From positions 1 through 64,000 of the forward strand of contig JAEYAU010000184.1 in assembly GCA_023404705.1 (NCBI GenBank): a DNA stretch of 64,000 bases, in the 5' to 3' direction. Below are positions 35,791 through 44,882 of this stretch, piece after piece. The first letter of the stretch is position 1, and every line of letters starts with the position of its first letter. The notes under the pieces are model-generated. The model worked only from the letters and a program-made list of their open reading frames with translations. It was not told the origin of the DNA and searched no databases. Position numbers and translations under genes: made by a program. The DNA is from Pseudomonadota bacterium (lineage in GTDB: Bacteria > Pseudomonadota > Alphaproteobacteria > Rhizobiales > Xanthobacteraceae).

Positions 35791-38700
35791 TCAATGTCCG
35801 GCGTGGAGCAGCGCGAAAGGCTCGTTGCCCGGATCGTCGCCGAAGTAGAGCGAATGCAGGCCGCGGCCCGTCTGCGCGCCGAGGAAGGCACGCTGACGCG
35901 TGAGGCGGCCGGCGCTGGAGACGCGCTTGATGACGCTGTAGCGGATCGGGTTCTCGTCCTTCTCGGGATCGATCACCAGCGTGCAGCCGCCGCGGAACGT
36001 GAAGCTGCCGAGCTCGGGGCGCTGCGGGTCGAGCCGCAATGTCCGCCGCTGGGTGATCACCACCACCACGTCGCTCTTGATCTCGCCTTCGAGCGCGCGA
36101 TGCGCGGGACGCACCGTATGAACCTCGAACACCGGGCGGCCATCCTCGCCGCGGCGGAAACCGTCCTCCTGGCCGCGCGGCACCGAGGTGAAGCGGTCGA
36201 GGCCGAACTGCACGGCCATGTCCTCGGTGAGATTGTCCTCGAGCCATTCGTGCAGCGCGGCCGCGTTGGCGAGCGAGGTGCGATAGGCCTCGCGGCGATC
36301 CTGGCCGCGGTTGCGCGTGAAGCGCAGGCCGGAGAGGAACTTGCCGAGCCCGGCGGGCTGCGAGATCGGCGAGCCCCACTGCAGGCTCTCGACCGAGAGC
36401 GTGCGCACGTCGTCCGGATAGATGCCGCGGCCGCGGAACGCCTCCAGGAACGCGACGCGGTAGCCGTGCTTGTCGTTGGGGACGAGGTCGGCATCGGCCG
36501 TGATCAGGGCGCGCAAGTAGTCCGCGAAGGTGATGTCGAGCGGCGGGCAATAATCCAGCGCGCGGATGCACATCTGCATGACGTGCCGCGCGCTCTTGGC
36601 GGCCTCCTGCGCCAGGCGCTCGACCAGGTCGGGATGCAGCGCGCCTTGCTGCAGGATGCCGGTGCCGCCGGTGGCAATGCGCAGCAGGTCGTCGATGCGG
36701 CGGCGATAGATGCTCAGGAAGGCATCGAACACCGCGGCGACCAGCACGGAGCCGCGATCATGCGCCTCCTTGGTGCTGGTGTAGTTGATCTGGGCCGGGT
36801 CGACGCCGATGGCGCTGCGCAAGGCGCGAGAGCGGCCCATCGCCTCGCCGAACTGGCGCGCGAGATCGGCCAGCAGGTCGCTGTTGCGCAGATCGCCGCG
36901 GCTGCGGGCGATCGCGAAGCGCAGCAGCTCGGGCATGGTGAAGTGCTGGAAGATCGCGACGATGTCGGCGAAGGCCTCGTGGAAGGCGAGCACGTCGACA
37001 TTGCTGGCCTCCTGATAACGGCGGTGCAGCCCGTCGAGCAACGCGTGCGTGGTCTCGTGCGCGATGATGTCGTGCGAGAGACAGGTGAAGACCATGCCGC
37101 CGGGTGCGCCGTCGGGGCGCAGCTCGGGGAAGTAGCCGAACAGCAGCGCGATCTTGGCGGGGCTGTAATAGGCGTTGGCCTGGCGCAGCGCGTGCGGATA
37201 GATGCGCAGCCGCTGCACGTAATGGGAGCGGCGCTCGGTCCGCGTCTCGCCGGTCTCCGGATCCTTGACCTTCAGGTCCATCCGCTTCGGCGCCCAGAGC
37301 ACCGTGCGGCCGAGCGCCGTCTCGAACGCCTCGATGGTGCGCATCGCCACCGCATAGACCATCTGCTGATGGAACTGCGGATTGCCTTCCGAGGGCGCGA
37401 GCCCGCCTTGCGCGAGCAGGAAGGGCTCGTTGAGATCAACCGGCTCGTAGGAGCAGCCGCTCGACGGATCGACGTCGACGACTTCGAGATATTCGCCGAC
37501 CGGCCCCGGCTGCAGGACGTTGTCGCTGGTGGGCGAAGTCTCCCAGCGCACATCCGCGACGGTCTTGTTGATGAAGGCCGTGTCGAGACGATTGCTCATG
37601 CCGGGATCGACCGCGAACAGCTGCAGCATGCGGCGCGCCGGCGGACGCCGCCGCACCTGACGCGGAAGCTGCGCGCCGGTGGAGACGTGCGCGGCGGGCG
37701 CGATCACGGCCGCCTCGGTCGGAGCGCGGCCGAGCTGCGACTCGAGATAGGCGCGCAGCGGCCGCGAAGCCTTGCCTTCGTCGAGGATGGCCTCGAGGAA
37801 CTGGCGCCGCTGGCGCTCGGTGATCCGTTCGGGCGGAAGCCCCGGATCGGGGATCGCCTCGCGCGCGGCCTTCGACTGAACGGCAAGCTGCGTCAGCTCG
37901 AGATGAAGCAGCTCGGTGCGGCGCTGGTCGGCCGCGATGCCGAAGCCGGAGAACAGGTCGAGGAAGGAGAATGGGGCGGCATCGACCGGCATCTTCTGCA
38001 GCGAGGCCGCCGCGGCCGGCGCGACGTCGAGCGCGGCGCGCGCACGCAAGACGCCGCGGCCGAAGAACTCGTGCGGATCGGCGCTCGTGCCGCCCTGCGC
38101 GCCGGTCGAGAACAGCGCGCGGCGCACGGCCTCGACGCGCATCCATGCTTTCGGATAGGCCATCGCGGGTTTGTGCCGGCGCAGCCAGAGCGCGGCGGCC
38201 GCGGCGATCTGCGGCGTCGCCGACGAGGTACCGGCGCCATCGAGATCGATCGTCTCGGGGCAGCCGATCTTGGCCCACGGAATGTTCGGCGTGAACGCCG
38301 CCATCGCGGTCGCCATCTTGCTCAAGGGGCCGTAATTGCCCTGCATCACGGTGGGCGGCAGATTGAAGTAGGGACTGCCGTCCGCCATGATTCCGCAGGC
38401 CGCGATCACGCGGCCGAACTGCGCGGGCCACACGATCGAGCTGGTCGGCCAGCCGTCGAAGTTGTTGCCCGCCGCGGTCACCATCACGACGCCGGCCTCA
38501 TAGGCCGCGTTGACGGCGTCCGCCCAGGCGCCGGACGGCAGGCCGCCCATGCTCATCGACAGCACGTCGGCGCCGATCTCGCGCGCATAGTTGATGCCTT
38601 TGGCGACGCTGCTCGTGCGTATCTGCACCACCGAATTGCCGACGCGCACCGGCACGACGGTCGCCATCGGCGCGCCGCCGAGGAAGTCGTTCGTGCTCGC

Positions 38701-39435
38701 CTCGGGCGGCTTCATGTTGACGAGCTTGCCGCCGGCCAGGATGCAGAGGGTGCCGGTGCCGTGTCCGCGATTGATCAGGATGCCGATCGAGGGCGTGCGG
38801 TCGCGCGCGTCATTGGGCGGCTCACCGAGGCCGCCGACGAAGTTCTTCTGCCGCGTCTTGTCGAGCTTCTCGGGCAGCGCCTTGTGGTTCGCGTCATAGC
38901 CGGTGTCGAGATGCACGATGGTCACGTCCGAGCCTGCCGCCATCACGGCATCGCGCGCAGCGTCCAGCGTCGTGAAGCTGTTCCCCAGATGCCAGGCGAA
39001 GCCGGGGCCTTTCGGCAAGGGGCCGCCCTTTTGCGGCGCGGGCTCGCACGGCGCCGCGGCGACGAGCGCCGGACCGCCGGGCCGCGGGAAGCCGGGCGGC
39101 GGCTCGGTGATCCAGGTCTGCTCGAGGTCAGGCTCGACGGCGAGCAGCCGCGCCTCGGCGGCGCCCATGAGCTGCTGCGTGAGGACGCGATGCGCGAGGT
39201 CCCACTCGTTGCCCGTGTCGGCCGCGAAGCCGTGGTCGCGATCGATCTCGGCCGCGTACCAGCGATGCGTGCGGCCGGCGCCGGCGTCGAGCGCGAAGGT
39301 GCTATCCGCCCCTGGTGGAACGTCGAACAAATGCTCGAGCGCGAGCTCCGGACCGCCGGCCGCGAACTGAGCGCCCGTGAGCGCGACCGGCCCTTCGGGC
39401 TCCGCAACTTTGATGAGGATCCGCCTGCTCGCCAT
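35791..39435 (-). CDS. Fusion of subtilisin (S8) and thermolysin-like zinc peptidase domains
   Basis: 1214 residues without signal peptide or membrane helix, so cytoplasmic by appearance. Residues 1-165 are an uncharacterised N-terminal region. Residues ~170-475 are a subtilase with D177 (IVHLDTGYD), H225 (RGHGTGTL), oxyanion N324 (AAGNN) and nucleophile S404 (GTSSATP). A basic linker (RQVRRRPPARR, ~592-602) leads to a second catalytic domain with the zinc motif HETTH (793-797), the glutamate ligand E820 in HEAFADI, and H892 in EAHDRGSVL at the place of thermolysin's catalytic histidine. A C-terminal region (~980-1214) follows. GGAGGG is five bases before the ATG. The MBL gene follows directly. 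Both active sites look intact. Confidence 0.88.
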   Translation of the reverse strand: MASRRILIKVAEPEGPVALTGAQFAAGGPELALEHLFDVPPGADSTFALDAGAGRTHRWYAAEIDRDHGFAADTGNEWDLAHRVLTQQLMGAAEARLLAVEPDLEQTWITEPPPGFPRPGGPALVAAAPCEPAPQKGGPLPKGPGFAWHLGNSFTTLDAARDAVMAAGSDVTIVHLDTGYDANHKALPEKLDKTRQKNFVGGLGEPPNDARDRTPSIGILINRGHGTGTLCILAGGKLVNMKPPEASTNDFLGGAPMATVVPVRVGNSVVQIRTSSVAKGINYAREIGADVLSMSMGGLPSGAWADAVNAAYEAGVVMVTAAGNNFDGWPTSSIVWPAQFGRVIAACGIMADGSPYFNLPPTVMQGNYGPLSKMATAMAAFTPNIPWAKIGCPETIDLDGAGTSSATPQIAAAAALWLRRHKPAMAYPKAWMRVEAVRRALFSTGAQGGTSADPHEFFGRGVLRARAALDVAPAAAASLQKMPVDAAPFSFLDLFSGFGIAADQRRTELLHLELTQLAVQSKAAREAIPDPGLPPERITERQRRQFLEAILDEGKASRPLRAYLESQLGRAPTEAAVIAPAAHVSTGAQLPRQVRRRPPARRMLQLFAVDPGMSNRLDTAFINKTVADVRWETSPTSDNVLQPGPVGEYLEVVDVDPSSGCSYEPVDLNEPFLLAQGGLAPSEGNPQFHQQMVYAVAMRTIEAFETALGRTVLWAPKRMDLKVKDPETGETRTERRSHYVQRLRIYPHALRQANAYYSPAKIALLFGYFPELRPDGAPGGMVFTCLSHDIIAHETTHALLDGLHRRYQEASNVDVLAFHEAFADIVAIFQHFTMPELLRFAIARSRGDLRNSDLLADLARQFGEAMGRSRALRSAIGVDPAQINYTSTKEAHDRGSVLVAAVFDAFLSIYRRRIDDLLRIATGGTGILQQGALHPDLVERLAQEAAKSARHVMQMCIRALDYCPPLDITFADYLRALITADADLVPNDKHGYRVAFLEAFRGRGIYPDDVRTLSVESLQWGSPISQPAGLGKFLSGLRFTRNRGQDRREAYRTSLANAAALHEWLEDNLTEDMAVQFGLDRFTSVPRGQEDGFRRGEDGRPVFEVHTVRPAHRALEGEIKSDVVVVITQRRTLRLDPQRPELGSFTFRGGCTLVIDPEKDENPIRYSVIKRVSSAGRLTRQRAFLGAQTGRGLHSLYFGDDPGNEPFALLHAGH

Positions 39436-39581
39436 AGCGCCCTCCGGGAAGCGTTGGGCGAGGCCGAGCAGGACCTCAGGCGCGGCCCGCCCGCACGCCG
39501 CGATACCTGAGAAGGCAAACTAGACCAGTGACGCGGAGTAGTTGCAAGACGCAAATGCGCAACAGGCGTTGCGCGCCGGCC

Positions 39582-40616
39582 TCATGCGAGCCGAAGCATC
39601 ATTCCACTACCGGCCGCATCGAGGATGCCGACCGTCGCGGCGAGCGTGCGCAACGCGTCGCGGCCCGACACCAGCGGCGCTGCCTCGCCGCGAATGACGG
39701 CGCAGAAATGCGCGAGCTGGCGCACCAGCGGATCCTCCGGCGTGACCGCGAGCGCGCCATTCGTGAGCGGCGCGTTCCAGCTCCGCTCGCCCGCGTAGCG
39801 CCAGGTGCGCAGCGACGGGATCGAGAGCGCGCCATGGGTGCCGGAGACGAAGTAGCAATCCTCGCCGGTCGGCGGATAGGCGGCGTTCTCGCGCGCGGTA
39901 AGCTCGTAACTCCAGGGCGCCGCCGCCGCATCGGAGAGCGTGATGGTGCCGAGCGCGCCATTCGCGAAGCGCAGATTGACCACCGCGCTGTCCTCGACCG
40001 GAAAGCCGCGCAGCGCGTTCGACGTGATCGCCTGCAAGGCCGCGATCTCGCCGACCAGGAAGCGGAGGTCGTCAACGGCGTGAATGAGGTTGATCAGCAC
40101 CGGCCCGCCGCCCGCCTCACGGCGCCAAGCGACGTCGAAATAGGGATCGGGCTTGAGGAACTGCACCAGCGCCGTGACGGTCGCGATGCGCCCGAGCTCG
40201 CCCTTGGCAATGGTGTCGCGTGCGGCAGCGAGCATCGGATTGTGGCGGCGGTGATGGCCGACGAGGATCGGCACTCCCGCCTTCTCGGCCGCGACGACCA
40301 GCTTCTCGCCGTCCCGCACCGTGTCGGCAATCGGCTTCTCGACCAGCGCGGGGATGCCGCGGGCGATAGCGGCAAGACCGTTTGGCACATGCGCGGCGTT
40401 CGGCGTCGCGAGGATCACACCGTCCGGACGCGCACTGTCGAGCATCGCTTCGATCGTATCGAAGTGCGGGACCTTCAGCTCGGCCGCGAGCTCCGCGGCG
40501 CTGGCGCTCGGATCCGCGATGGCGGCGAGCACGCAGTCCTCGGACGTGGTGATGCGCGCGATATGGGCGCGGCCGATCAGGCCGGCGCCCGCGATGGCGA
40601 TGCGCAGCGGCGTCAC
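39582..40616 (-). CDS. Gfo/Idh/MocA-family oxidoreductase
   Basis: 344 residues. The Rossmann motif IAGAGLIGRAH, the VEKPIADT catalytic-lysine motif and the GGGPVLINLIHAVDDLRFL segment of the C-terminal domain are present. The GTG start overlaps the stop of the dehydroshikimate dehydratase gene (GTGA), which places it last in the HAAT/shikimate operon. It probably oxidises a polyol or hydroxy acid related to shikimate or quinate with NAD(P); the substrate is inferred from context only. Confidence 0.9.
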   Translation of the reverse strand: MTPLRIAIAGAGLIGRAHIARITTSEDCVLAAIADPSASAAELAAELKVPHFDTIEAMLDSARPDGVILATPNAAHVPNGLAAIARGIPALVEKPIADTVRDGEKLVVAAEKAGVPILVGHHRRHNPMLAAARDTIAKGELGRIATVTALVQFLKPDPYFDVAWRREAGGGPVLINLIHAVDDLRFLVGEIAALQAITSNALRGFPVEDSAVVNLRFANGALGTITLSDAAAAPWSYELTARENAAYPPTGEDCYFVSGTHGALSIPSLRTWRYAGERSWNAPLTNGALAVTPEDPLVRQLAHFCAVIRGEAAPLVSGRDALRTLAATVGILDAAGSGMMLRLA

Positions 40617-42490
40617 GGACCGCTCGTCGCGGGGGACAGCCGCGCCTGCGCGGCCAGCCGGATCGGCGCGTTGGCGGCGCCGAAACCGCGATAGCCGTTG
40701 CGCTGCACGATCTCGAAGAAGAAGCGGTCCTCGAAGGTCGCCGTATAGGCCTGCAGATATTCGGCATTGCCTTCGCGGTCGTAGAGCACGTTGTTCGCCT
40801 GCAGCTGTGCCAAGCGCTCGGATGGAAGGTCGGTCTTGGCCGCGAGATCGTCGTAGTAATTCTCCGGGATCGGCAAGAGTCGCACGCCGTTCTCCTTGAG
40901 CCGCGCCACGGTCGCGAAGATGTCGTCGGTCGCAAAGGCGATGTGCTGCACGCCCGAGCCGAAGAACTCGTCGAGGAAGCGCGAGGACAGCGTGCGCGGG
41001 CTCTGCGAGGCATTGAGCGGAATGCGCAGGCAGCCGTCGCCGGACTGCACCACCTGGCTTTTCACCAGACCGCCCGGATCGATCACGTCCTGCTCGGGCG
41101 TCTTCGCGACGTCGAGCAGCGAGGTGTAGAACAACAACCAGGTCAGCATCTCCTCGTAGTGCATGGACTGGGAGATGTGATCGATGGTGGTGAGTCCCGC
41201 GTCGGGCGCCGTCGGTGCGACCTTGTCGAACTCGATGTCCCAGACCTTGCCGAGCTCGCTCTTCGGATCAGTGAAATAGACCAGGCTGCCGCCGAGCCCG
41301 CGCACGGCGGGGATCTCTAGCTCGCCCGGCCCGACAGCCTGCCGGAAGGGACGGTCGAGCAGCTTCTGTGCGCGGTCCAGCGTCGCGGCCGCATCGTCCA
41401 CCTTGAGGCCGAGCGCGCAGACCGCAGGTCCATGCGTGATGTAATAGGAATGCGCGAAGCCTTCCTTCTCGGTGTTGATCACCAGGTTGATGTCGCCCTG
41501 GCGCCAGCGCGTCACGGCTTTCGATTTGTGCACGCCCGCCCGGTGGAAGCCGAGGCCGGCGAGCAGCTTCTCCAAGTCGGCAGCGCCGCGCTCCTCCATG
41601 GCGAACTCGATGAACTCGACGCCGAGGCATTTCGCGCGCGGCGGCAGCGGCTCGAAGGGCTTCACCGCGACCTTGGTGCGCTCACGCAGCCGGTCCATCA
41701 GGTAGATCAGCGAGCGATGGCCATCGACCGCGACGCTGCGCGGCGAGCCGGCGCGGAACTGATCGTTGAAGATTTCCAGCGAGACGAGGCCGTCAAAGCC
41801 GGTCGCCTGCAGGTTCTCCATGAAGTCGATCACGGGCAGGTCGCCCTGTCCCGGAAAGCTGCGGAAATGGCGGCTCCAGGACAGATAGTCCATGTCGAGC
41901 ATGGGCGCGTCGGCGAGCTGCACCAGAAAGATGCGGTCGGCCGGAATGGCGCGCATGGCCCGTAGATCGGTCTTGCGCGCCAGGACATGGAAGCTGTCGA
42001 GCACCAGGCCGACGGCCGGATGATCGGCGCGGCGCACGGCTTCCCACGCATCGCGGTAGTCGTTGATGTGGCGGCCCCAGGCGAGCGCCTCGAAGCCGAT
42101 GCGCAGCCCGCGCTTGGCGGCGCGCTCGCCGAGCGCGTGCAGATCGGCGGCGGCGCGGTCAATGCCGCCGAGGCTGTCGGGCGAGACATTGCTGCAGACC
42201 ATCAGCAGGTCGCAGCCGAGCTCCTGCATCAGGTCGAACTTGCGTTCGGCGCGGGCGAAGGCGCGCTCGCGCTGATTGTCGGGCATGCCCTCGAAGTCGC
42301 GGAAGGGCTGGAAGGTGACGATCTCGAGGCCGAGATCCGCGACCATGCGGCGGATGTCGTCGGGCGTGCCGTCGAAGGAGAGCAGATCGTTCTCGAAGAT
42401 CTCCACGCCTTTGAAGCGCGCGGCCGCAATGGCCTCGAGCTTCTCGTTGAGCGCGCCGCTGAGCGATACGGTCGCAATGGCAGTTTCCAT
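40613..42490 (-). CDS. quiC: 3-Dehydroshikimate dehydratase, two-domain QuiC type
   Basis: 625 residues: an N-terminal AP-endonuclease-2-like TIM barrel (METAIATVSLSGALNEKLEA, with FEALAWGRHINDYRDAW and LVSLEIFNDQF) and a C-terminal half resembling 4-hydroxyphenylpyruvate dioxygenase (IDHISQSMHYEEMLTW, VQHIAFATDDIFATV, FFFEIVQRNGYRGFG). This architecture and length are those of Pseudomonas QuiC1, which converts 3-dehydroshikimate to protocatechuate. The adjacent shikimate dehydrogenase homologue supports the assignment. GGGAG precedes the ATG at 42490; the frame open further upstream is not similar. Confidence 0.88.
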   Translation of the reverse strand: METAIATVSLSGALNEKLEAIAAARFKGVEIFENDLLSFDGTPDDIRRMVADLGLEIVTFQPFRDFEGMPDNQRERAFARAERKFDLMQELGCDLLMVCSNVSPDSLGGIDRAAADLHALGERAAKRGLRIGFEALAWGRHINDYRDAWEAVRRADHPAVGLVLDSFHVLARKTDLRAMRAIPADRIFLVQLADAPMLDMDYLSWSRHFRSFPGQGDLPVIDFMENLQATGFDGLVSLEIFNDQFRAGSPRSVAVDGHRSLIYLMDRLRERTKVAVKPFEPLPPRAKCLGVEFIEFAMEERGAADLEKLLAGLGFHRAGVHKSKAVTRWRQGDINLVINTEKEGFAHSYYITHGPAVCALGLKVDDAAATLDRAQKLLDRPFRQAVGPGELEIPAVRGLGGSLVYFTDPKSELGKVWDIEFDKVAPTAPDAGLTTIDHISQSMHYEEMLTWLLFYTSLLDVAKTPEQDVIDPGGLVKSQVVQSGDGCLRIPLNASQSPRTLSSRFLDEFFGSGVQHIAFATDDIFATVARLKENGVRLLPIPENYYDDLAAKTDLPSERLAQLQANNVLYDREGNAEYLQAYTATFEDRFFFEIVQRNGYRGFGAANAPIRLAAQARLSPATSGP

Positions 42491-42518
42491 GCTCGGCTCC
42501 CTGTTTCGGAGTCTCGGA

Positions 42519-43391
42519 TCACACAGCCGCGGCGAGCGCCGCGTCGCGCTGCGCGCAGGCCGCATCGAAGGTGCGCTGCATGCGGCGGACATCGGGCCGC
42601 AGGCCAGTGAACAGGCGGAAGGCCTCGGAGGCCTGGTGCACGCACATGCCCGCACCGGTCATCACGCGGCAGCCCCGCGCACGCGCCGCCTTGATCAGCT
42701 GGGTCTCGAGCGGCGTGTAGATGACGTCGGCGACCCACTGGCGCGGGCGCAGGAGGTCGGGCGGCAAGGGAGTCCCGGGATAGCCGAGCATGCCGATCGG
42801 TGTCGCGTTGACGATGCCAGCCGCGCCCTCGACGGACGCCTCCATCGCGACCTCGCAGCGCTCGGCGCCGAAGCGCATGATCAGGTCGGCGCAGAGCGCG
42901 GTGGCGCGCGCCTGGTCCTTGTCATGCACCGCGAGGCGGCCGACGCCGAGATCCATCAGCGCAAAGGCGACCGCCCTGCCCGCACCGCCAGCGCCGAGCA
43001 GAAGCACCGGCTTGTCGAGCACCGATTTGGCGCCGAGCGTTTCGTCGAAGGCGCGGTGGAAGCCGACGCGATCGGTGTTGTAGCCGAGCATGCGGCCCGC
43101 ATGGTCGATCACCACCGTGTTGACGGCGCCGATCTGGCGCGCCTCGGCCGACACCTCGTCGAGAAGCGGCAGCACGGCCTCTTTATATGGATGCGTGACG
43201 TTGATCCCGGCGAAGCCCGCTGTGCGCACCGCCTGCAGCACATCGGCGAGACGGCGGCCCTTGAGCACGTCGAGGTCCATCAAATGGTAGTGGCCCTTGA
43301 GGCCGGCGGCCGCGAAGGCGTCCTCGTGCAGCGCGGGCGAGAGCGACCTGAGAATGTTGTGGCCGACGAGCCCGACGAGCAGGCGCTGCAT
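42519..43391 (-). CDS. Shikimate/quinate dehydrogenase (AroE family)
   Basis: 290 residues. The catalytic lysine in NVTHPYKE and the aspartate in GYNTDRVGF are kept, and the cofactor loop reads LLGAGGAGRAVAFAL. The enzyme interconverts shikimate (or quinate) and the 3-dehydro form with NAD(P). Because the gene is embedded between a transporter and a dehydroshikimate dehydratase, the role is probably catabolic rather than the biosynthetic AroE role. The start ATG shares one base with the upstream ATPase stop (TGATG); GTG 43394 is an alternative. Confidence 0.9.
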   Translation of the reverse strand: MQRLLVGLVGHNILRSLSPALHEDAFAAAGLKGHYHLMDLDVLKGRRLADVLQAVRTAGFAGINVTHPYKEAVLPLLDEVSAEARQIGAVNTVVIDHAGRMLGYNTDRVGFHRAFDETLGAKSVLDKPVLLLGAGGAGRAVAFALMDLGVGRLAVHDKDQARATALCADLIMRFGAERCEVAMEASVEGAAGIVNATPIGMLGYPGTPLPPDLLRPRQWVADVIYTPLETQLIKAARARGCRVMTGAGMCVHQASEAFRLFTGLRPDVRRMQRTFDAACAQRDAALAAAV

Positions 43392-44149
43392 CACGTGGCT
43401 CCCTCGAGCGCCTTCGGCGAAGCGCCAAGCCCGCCGCCGAGGAAGAGCTGGGCGATGCGGGGATCCGCGAGGATGTTGGGCGCCGTGTCCTCGATGCGCG
43501 TCTGGCCGAGCTCGAGCACGAGGCCGTAGTCGGACATTTCCAGCGCCTGCTTGGCGTTCTGCTCGATCAGCAGGATGGTCACGCCCTGGCTGCGCAGGCC
43601 GCGCAGGATGTCGAACACCTCGCGCACCATCAGCGGCGAGAGGCCGATCGAGGGTTCGTCGATCAGGATCAGCTTGGGATCCAGTAACAGGCCACGCGCC
43701 ACCTCGAGCAGCTTCTGCTGGCCGCCCGAGAGCGTCGACGCCTGGCGGCCGGCCTTCTCGGCGAGCATGGGAAAGCGCGTCATCATTGTATCGATGCGGC
43801 CCGCGAGTCCCGACTGGTCGCGCAACGCGACGCCGCCGAGCTCCAGATTGTGGCGTACCGAGAGCTCGGGAAAGATGTTGCGGCCCTGCGGCACGTAGCA
43901 GACGCCGGCATCGAGCATGCGACGCGGCGTGAAGTTCGTCGTGTCGGCGCCGTCGAAGGCGATGCGGCCGCTGCGCACGGGCAAGAGGCCGAAGATCGTC
44001 TTGAACATGGTCGACTTGCCGGCGCCGTTCGGGCCGATCACGGTGGTGATCGCGCCGCGGCGGATCTTCGCCGTGGTGCCGTTGAGGATCGTCATCTTGC
44101 CGTAGCCCGAGATGACGCCGTCGAGGGTGAGGATCGGGTCAGTGCCCAA
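43391..44149 (-). CDS. HAAT ABC transporter ATPase (LivF-like), first system
   Basis: 252 residues with GPNGAGKST, LSGGQQK and LILIDEPS motifs, and the VCYVPQGRNIFPELSV segment typical of LivF. It starts at TTG 44149, with GAGG six bases before it, and overlaps the LivG gene by 11 bases. It energises import through the LivH/LivM pair encoded upstream. The context predicts hydroaromatic acid rather than leucine uptake. Confidence 0.9.
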   Translation of the reverse strand: MGTDPILTLDGVISGYGKMTILNGTTAKIRRGAITTVIGPNGAGKSTMFKTIFGLLPVRSGRIAFDGADTTNFTPRRMLDAGVCYVPQGRNIFPELSVRHNLELGGVALRDQSGLAGRIDTMMTRFPMLAEKAGRQASTLSGGQQKLLEVARGLLLDPKLILIDEPSIGLSPLMVREVFDILRGLRSQGVTILLIEQNAKQALEMSDYGLVLELGQTRIEDTAPNILADPRIAQLFLGGGLGASPKALEGAT

Positions 44150-44882
44150 GATAGGCCTCGATCACTTTGGGGTCGCGGCGCACCGCGTCCGGCGTGCCTT
44201 CGGCGATGATGCGCCCCTCGGCCAGCACCAGGATGCGCGAGCAGAGCGACATCACGAATTCCATATTGTGCTCGATGACGACGAATGTCGCCTTCTCCTG
44301 CGCGTTGATCGCCTGTAATCGCTCCTTCAGGCTCGCCAGCATCGTCAGGTTGACGCCGCCGGCCGGCTCGTCGAGCAGCACGAGGCGCGGGCCCGCCATG
44401 AAGGCCATGGCCGCGTCGAGCAGCTTCTGTTGGCCGTAGCTGAGACTGCCCGCGGTCTCGTCGGCGAGATGCGCGAGGCGGAAGAAGGCGATCATGCGCT
44501 CGGCCTGCGCCGTGAGGCCCGCGTCGCGCTTGCCGAACAGGCGGCCGAGCATGCCGCCCTGATGCTCCTGGCCCGCGAGGATCAGGTTCTCGCGCACGGT
44601 GAGCTGCGGGAAGACCTGGAGGAGCTGGAAGGTACGGCTCACGCCTTTCCGGTTGAGTTCGGAGGGGCGCAGGCCCGTGACGGCCTGGCCATCCACCCGC
44701 ACCTCTCCGGTGCTCGGCATCAACTGGCCGAGGATGCAGTTGAACAGTGTCGACTTGCCGGAGCCGTTCGGGCCGATCAGGCCGAGGATCTCGCCCTCGC
44801 GGACGTCGAAGGAGACGTCGTCCACGGCCGTGATGCCGCCGAAGCGTTTGCTGAGATTGCGGACCTCGAGGACAGTGCTCAT
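44139..44882 (-). CDS. HAAT ABC transporter ATPase (LivG-like), first system
   Basis: 247 residues, with GPNGSGKST, the signature LSYGQQK and LVLLDEPAGGVN, the last characteristic of LivG. The ATG shares one base with the LivM stop codon (TGATG), so translation is coupled. The open frame upstream is antisense and out of frame with the permease and is not part of the protein. Confidence 0.92.
   Translation of the reverse strand: MSTVLEVRNLSKRFGGITAVDDVSFDVREGEILGLIGPNGSGKSTLFNCILGQLMPSTGEVRVDGQAVTGLRPSELNRKGVSRTFQLLQVFPQLTVRENLILAGQEHQGGMLGRLFGKRDAGLTAQAERMIAFFRLAHLADETAGSLSYGQQKLLDAAMAFMAGPRLVLLDEPAGGVNLTMLASLKERLQAINAQEKATFVVIEHNMEFVMSLCSRILVLAEGRIIAEGTPDAVRRDPKVIEAYLGH

Noticed and set aside
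35641..39510. A 1289-codon open frame on the plus strand opposite the dual-protease gene
   Set aside because: The minus-strand frame has two complete catalytic sites and a good ribosome site. The plus-strand product is only arginine/alanine/histidine-rich low-complexity sequence, a common shadow in GC-rich codon patterns.
40613..42655. Longer start for the dehydroshikimate dehydratase
   Set aside because: The extra 55 residues are antisense-derived and overlap the shikimate dehydrogenase gene; ATG 42490 has GGGAG and begins the TIM-barrel similarity.
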